A DNA stretch of 64,000 nt, from assembly GCF_003202205.1 (NCBI RefSeq), contig NZ_PDOG01000007.1, positions 98,423 to 162,422 on the forward strand, written 5' to 3'. A program made the translations under genes and the position numbers. This DNA is from Halomonas sp. LBP4. Lineage in GTDB: Bacteria > Pseudomonadota > Gammaproteobacteria > Pseudomonadales > Halomonadaceae. Numbering within the stretch: the stretch's first letter is position 1; each line of letters starts with the position of its first letter. The notes beneath the pieces are model-generated. The model was not told the origin of the DNA and did not search any database. It saw only the letters and a list, made by a program, of their open reading frames with translations. Positions 60,740-64,000 of the stretch are shown in pieces.

Positions 60740-62782
60740 ATGGAAAAACCAAAATACCCTACCCTACAGAGCATCCAGGGTGACGAAAAGAAAGCGGAAG
60801 AGACGCTGCAATTTACTATTGTATGCAAAAACTCTAAGAAGAGATATTACTATGACCTTGACGCCAGGTTGGGAAACATCCGAATCCCTGAAATCACAAA
60901 AGTGGTCTCTTGGTCATTATATAGACTTAGAGACACTATGGGACATAAGACAAGAATAACAATATTAGAAGCATTGCCGAAATTCCTCTGGTTCTTAAAG
61001 TCGAACGAAGTAGATACCCCAGAGCAACTAAACTCACACACATTGATAAAATTTTCCGAAACATTAAAAAATGATGCTGCGCTTAGCTATTCCACAGCAG
61101 GCTCTCTATATAGAAAACTTTCAAATGTTTTTAGGGAGATGGCCAAACACCCTAGAGTCAACGATGACTTCCAGCCACAAAAAAATTCATTCCCAAAGTC
61201 AGAGACATTGAAATCTGCGACTCTAGGGTACTCTGAACAGGAGATGAAGCAAATAATAAAAACAACAGTGCTCGCTTTGCGAGAGCAAAGAATCAAACTA
61301 GAAACAGAGTATGAGCCGACATGGCTTGGTAAACCACCCCCTATAGACGATGTTGCTCCCCAGAACAAATCCACGGGAAGGCGATCATTTTGGTATAGCG
61401 ATGAGTATATAATCTGGTGGTGGGAAAATAATTGTGCATGCGAGAAGCTCACTCACAGTGACATCATAAAAATCAAGCAGGGAAATATGTTTTATGAGGT
61501 GACAAGAAAAAAATATGGCAGCTTGGGATTGTTCTATGACTTCATAGGGGCTGAAAAAAACTACAAACCTAAATATATAGGAAAAGCACCCCCTGTTACT
61601 TATTTAACTCCTTGGAGAAAAAAAGACTACCTCGACTGGTATTGGGAAAACAAGGTAAGCTGCAAAGCTCTCTCTTCTGTGGAGTTAAATAAAAAGCACC
61701 CAGAGTTTTGGCGTGCTATGCAAGAATACCATGGAGGTAAAATACAGAGCTTCTATAGAGAAAAGGCGGTCTCGGTTTGGGTCAGCTCTTATGACTTGAT
61801 ACCGTACTATCTAATGCTATTAATCAGGACAGGACTGAATCCAGCAACGATTCAGGGGCTTACAATTGACTGCCTCATTGAAGACCCTCTGGACAAAGAT
61901 AAATACCAAATAGACTGGACTAAATTCCGCTCTTTCAAAAAAGGAAAAACTATCCCATCAGGAGTTGAGGGTGACTCTTGGCCTGCCATGATCATTAAAC
62001 GCATTATAGGTATAACAAGCAGATTCAGGGAGCCAGGACAGAAAGAATTATGGATTGCCACAGCTAACAGATTTAAAAAGCCTCTGCCAATTGAGGGACC
62101 TGCATTTAAAAGATCGGTAAGGAAGTTTTCTAAAGCTCACTCACTGGTTGCAGATAACGGTGATTTTCTACACATCCATGCAAAAAGAATTAGGCCTACA
62201 ATTGCATGGAACGAATACCTGAGGACCGAGGATTTACAGTATGTACAGGCTTTGTTAGGTCACTCTAAAGTTTCAACCACTGCAGACTATCTTAAAAACT
62301 ACGACAACCCATTGTTAAGAACTAGAAGAGCAATACATCAAGAAGCTATTTTCCAAGGATTATCAGGAGGCATTGATCTAGAAAAAAACAAACATAACAG
62401 GCATAATAAAATCGAAATGCATGATACTCTTTTAAACCATTGCAAAGATCCATATAACTCTCCTGTCGCAGGAGAACGTCATGGGCAAGCATGTGGCGCA
62501 GATAGTGAAGTTTGCCTTGGGTGTCAAAATCTAGTAATAACCCACATAGATATCAAAAAATATTTTTGCTTCATTAGATTCCACGAGCATTTAGTGGGGT
62601 GTGGGGATATCTCCCAAGAGGAGTTCGAAAAATCTGTTAAGAATAAAAAAGCGATGTGGGAATCTAGTATCCTCCCTAAGTACGACAAAGATGTTATAGA
62701 AATAATTGCTACTGATGCTGTAAAAAAACCGATTCCCGTGTGGGATATATCCTTGTATGAGATAGAAAAAAATGGAAAATAA
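60740..62782 (+). CDS. Large tyrosine-recombinase-like protein, second of trio (catalytic Arg I replaced)
   Basis: This is a 680-residue protein. The long N-terminal part (about 350 residues) contains two related stretches, EPTWLGKPPPIDDVAPQN ... YIIWWWEN and KYIGKAPPVTYLTPWRK ... YLDWYWEN, i.e. an internal repeat. The C-terminal recombinase fold has TGLNPATIQGL near 364, with Asn where the first catalytic Arg should be, then HAKRIRPTIAW near 479, LLGHSKVSTTADYL near 507-517 with His and Tyr, and a cysteine cluster ACGADSEVCLGC near 583-595. It starts three bases after the first gene. Probably a structural or regulatory partner; size resembles TnpB of Tn554. Confidence 0.8.
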   Translation: MEKPKYPTLQSIQGDEKKAEETLQFTIVCKNSKKRYYYDLDARLGNIRIPEITKVVSWSLYRLRDTMGHKTRITILEALPKFLWFLKSNEVDTPEQLNSHTLIKFSETLKNDAALSYSTAGSLYRKLSNVFREMAKHPRVNDDFQPQKNSFPKSETLKSATLGYSEQEMKQIIKTTVLALREQRIKLETEYEPTWLGKPPPIDDVAPQNKSTGRRSFWYSDEYIIWWWENNCACEKLTHSDIIKIKQGNMFYEVTRKKYGSLGLFYDFIGAEKNYKPKYIGKAPPVTYLTPWRKKDYLDWYWENKVSCKALSSVELNKKHPEFWRAMQEYHGGKIQSFYREKAVSVWVSSYDLIPYYLMLLIRTGLNPATIQGLTIDCLIEDPLDKDKYQIDWTKFRSFKKGKTIPSGVEGDSWPAMIIKRIIGITSRFREPGQKELWIATANRFKKPLPIEGPAFKRSVRKFSKAHSLVADNGDFLHIHAKRIRPTIAWNEYLRTEDLQYVQALLGHSKVSTTADYLKNYDNPLLRTRRAIHQEAIFQGLSGGIDLEKNKHNRHNKIEMHDTLLNHCKDPYNSPVAGERHGQACGADSEVCLGCQNLVITHIDIKKYFCFIRFHEHLVGCGDISQEEFEKSVKNKKAMWESSILPKYDKDVIEIIATDAVKKPIPVWDISLYEIEKNGK

Positions 62783-63923
62783 ACCAATCCTTAGTATAAC
62801 GAACCTTGCTGAGACACCTGAAAAATATTCGCTAAGCTCGATAAAAGACATACCCGTTACTGAAAGATCGAAGATCAGAATTTCAAAGCGATCATTCTAT
62901 TCCGACACTAGCTGGGATTTTAATGAGGAGCTTATTGAGATCCCAAGATCTGAGGCGATTATCAATTTTAATTTTCTTCTCCCTGATGGAAGTCGGCTCG
63001 ACACTCCTAAAAACAACATCTATCTCACTATGGTGAAAGAGTATGTCTACTCTTTGATCTTCGACCCAATACCGTCCAACCCAAAAGTCACAACAATACG
63101 CCATAGTATGAGAAGAGGAATAAAGTCTCTAGTATGTTTTATGTGGGAAAACGCTATCACTTACTTTTCCCACTTAAATGAGCATGATATGGCCAGGTTT
63201 CATCAGTATGTTTTAGATAGGGAAAACTCTTCGAGTGGTGCAATAACAAATAGAACTCTATCGGCAAGAGTCGCTGGCTTAACTTGGTTATACCAGCAGT
63301 CTAACAAAATGCTAGATGGAATAAGAGTATGGCCTTTAGGCGACTTCAATACGGAAAGTGAGTGGTGTAAGCACCATGCTCAAAAGGTTTTACCAAGGCA
63401 CGCTTCTACCACAGTAGAGATGCCAGACAGTGTAGCAACTCAAATATTTGAGAATGCGCTTCATGACCTCACTTATTCTGACTCGGTGTTAGAAGTTTAT
63501 AGCAAACACAAGGGGCACGACTTCAAGATCAAGAGAACATTTCTGAAAAATACTGTCGGACCAAAAAAATGGAAGGTTGAAGCTTTAAACCCGTTTGACT
63601 GGAGTGAATATGGGTTCCGTAACAGCCATGATGTCAAATCTCTTAGAGCGAGGATAACCGCTGCGGGGTACATTGTTATTGCTTTTCTGACAGGCATGCG
63701 CATGCATGAGGTATTAAGTATCCGTTCGGGTGTTGACAAAAACTGGGAGGAAAAAGAAGTACGTATAGGGGATCTTAGAAAAAAACTGTACTTCATAAAA
63801 TCAAAAACTAGAAAGCTCGAAAGGAACCCCACTGATTATTTATGGCAAACAGTACCAATCGCTAAGAGAGCACTTGAATCTCTAGATAAAATTAAGACGC
63901 TTAATCCCCCAGTGTCAGGATGA
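62772..63923 (+). pseudogene. Third recombinase of trio, interrupted by IS insertion
   Basis: The frame overlaps the second gene by 11 bases and runs 383 codons. A helical N-terminal domain (MRRGIKSLVCFMWENAITYFSHL) leads into the start of a recombinase catalytic domain with Arg in FLTGMRMHEVLSIRSG near 307 and a beta-hairpin with Lys (YFIKSKTRKLE). The His-x-x-Arg and Tyr motifs are missing. The last codons (PVSG, stop) already lie in the IS end that begins near 63913, so the rest of the gene was probably displaced downstream by the insertion. Confidence 0.75.
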
Positions 63924-64000
63924 GTGTCGTGCCCTCTGATACCCTGTTCTTAACATCCAGGGGGCGATAGGAGCCGCTCATGCCTCGCTACTCCGAGGAA
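63913..64000 (+). mobile_element. Left end of an insertion sequence (IS3-like)
   Basis: From TGTCAGGATGAGTGTCG the sequence no longer continues the recombinase frame sensibly, the GC content rises, and a leader of about 65 bases ends in AGGAG and a transposase-like start. IS3-group ends begin with TG. The right end and the inverted repeat lie outside the window, so the exact border is provisional. Confidence 0.65.
63980..64000 (+). CDS. Transposase OrfA start (partial)
   Basis: ATG after AGGAG at good spacing opens MPRYSEE, which is the usual beginning of IS3-group OrfA proteins with a helix-turn-helix (MxRYSEERK...). Only seven codons are in the window, so the family call rests on this short match and the position behind an IS-like end. 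Confidence 0.6.

Larger units (their letters stand above)
59551..63912 (+). mobile_element. AT-rich element end with a trio of tyrosine-recombinase genes
   Basis: From 59551 the DNA is strongly AT-rich (about 40% G+C by eye against about two-thirds before), codon use changes to A/T endings, and three co-directed recombinase-type genes follow with 3-base and overlapping junctions. The element has cut msrA. Its other end and any cargo lie beyond the window. Trios of this kind are known from RIT elements, Tn554-type transposons and gamma-mobile-trio islands; gene sizes (366, 680, more than 380) fit the latter two better than RIT. Confidence 0.82.

Overview
The window is one stretch of a high-GC (roughly two-thirds G+C by eye) gammaproteobacterial chromosome, most likely Halomonas or a close relative. 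The reasons are a complete ectABC ectoine operon, a tusDCB-tusE cluster, the cvrA, metH, gorA and pdxH sequence types, and the general housekeeping content. There is no rRNA, CRISPR array or plasmid replication origin. One tRNA gene, tRNA-Ser(UGA), lies at 11667-11756.

Layout: 1-3.4 kb carries the end of rnhA, dnaQ, nudC, an SCP2 lipid-carrier protein and sohB. 3.4-10.7 kb carries an ArsR regulator, prpE, the esterase ybfF, an orphan NMT1/THI5-type binding protein, the antiporter cvrA and yaeQ. 10.9-15.2 kb carries a PPP-type phosphatase, tRNA-Ser, a MutT-type Nudix enzyme, yccA, the tus sulfur relay for tRNA thiolation, and acpH. 15.2-17.6 kb holds moeA, moaB and a DUF1244 gene, with a scarred, duplicated intergenic region between moeA and moaB. 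17.7-26.9 kb is a full membrane-bound formate dehydrogenase locus: three structural subunits, a TorD chaperone, a small Tat protein, a large polyferredoxin, DUF3305/DUF3306, and divergent fdhD. It sits next to moeA/moaB, which supply the molybdenum cofactor it needs.

27-35 kb carries an XRE-cupin regulator, an HDAC-type deacetylase divergent from a Pat-like acyl-CoA ligase/acetyltransferase, then pdxH, wrbA, arsC and smrA. 35-43.6 kb is sulfur and methionine metabolism (DUF934-cysI, a MATE pump, metH) followed by nfuA. 43.7-46.3 kb is a divergent pair, a KfrA-like coiled-coil DNA-binding protein and a solitary tyrosine recombinase, lying between the Fe-S genes nfuA and sufE. 46.7-48 kb carries yidD, hisI and zur. 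48.1-51.6 kb is a three-gene ATP-grasp / inactive-transglutaminase-7TM / retropepsin-lipoprotein system. 51.8-54.3 kb is ectABC, followed by gorA, can, an ABC-ATPase remnant, pepQ and yheT.

At 59551 the composition changes abruptly to AT-rich DNA. A mobile element has cut msrA, leaving only its 3' part. The element begins with three co-oriented, tightly packed tyrosine-recombinase-type genes, of which the second lacks the first catalytic arginine and carries a cysteine cluster. The third is itself cut by the left end of what looks like an IS3-type insertion, which runs off the window. This recombinase trio, which resembles the integration modules of defence-cargo islands (gamma-mobile-trio, Tn554 or RIT type), is the best candidate for an under-described mobile system here. 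The ATP-grasp/retropepsin trio is the second.
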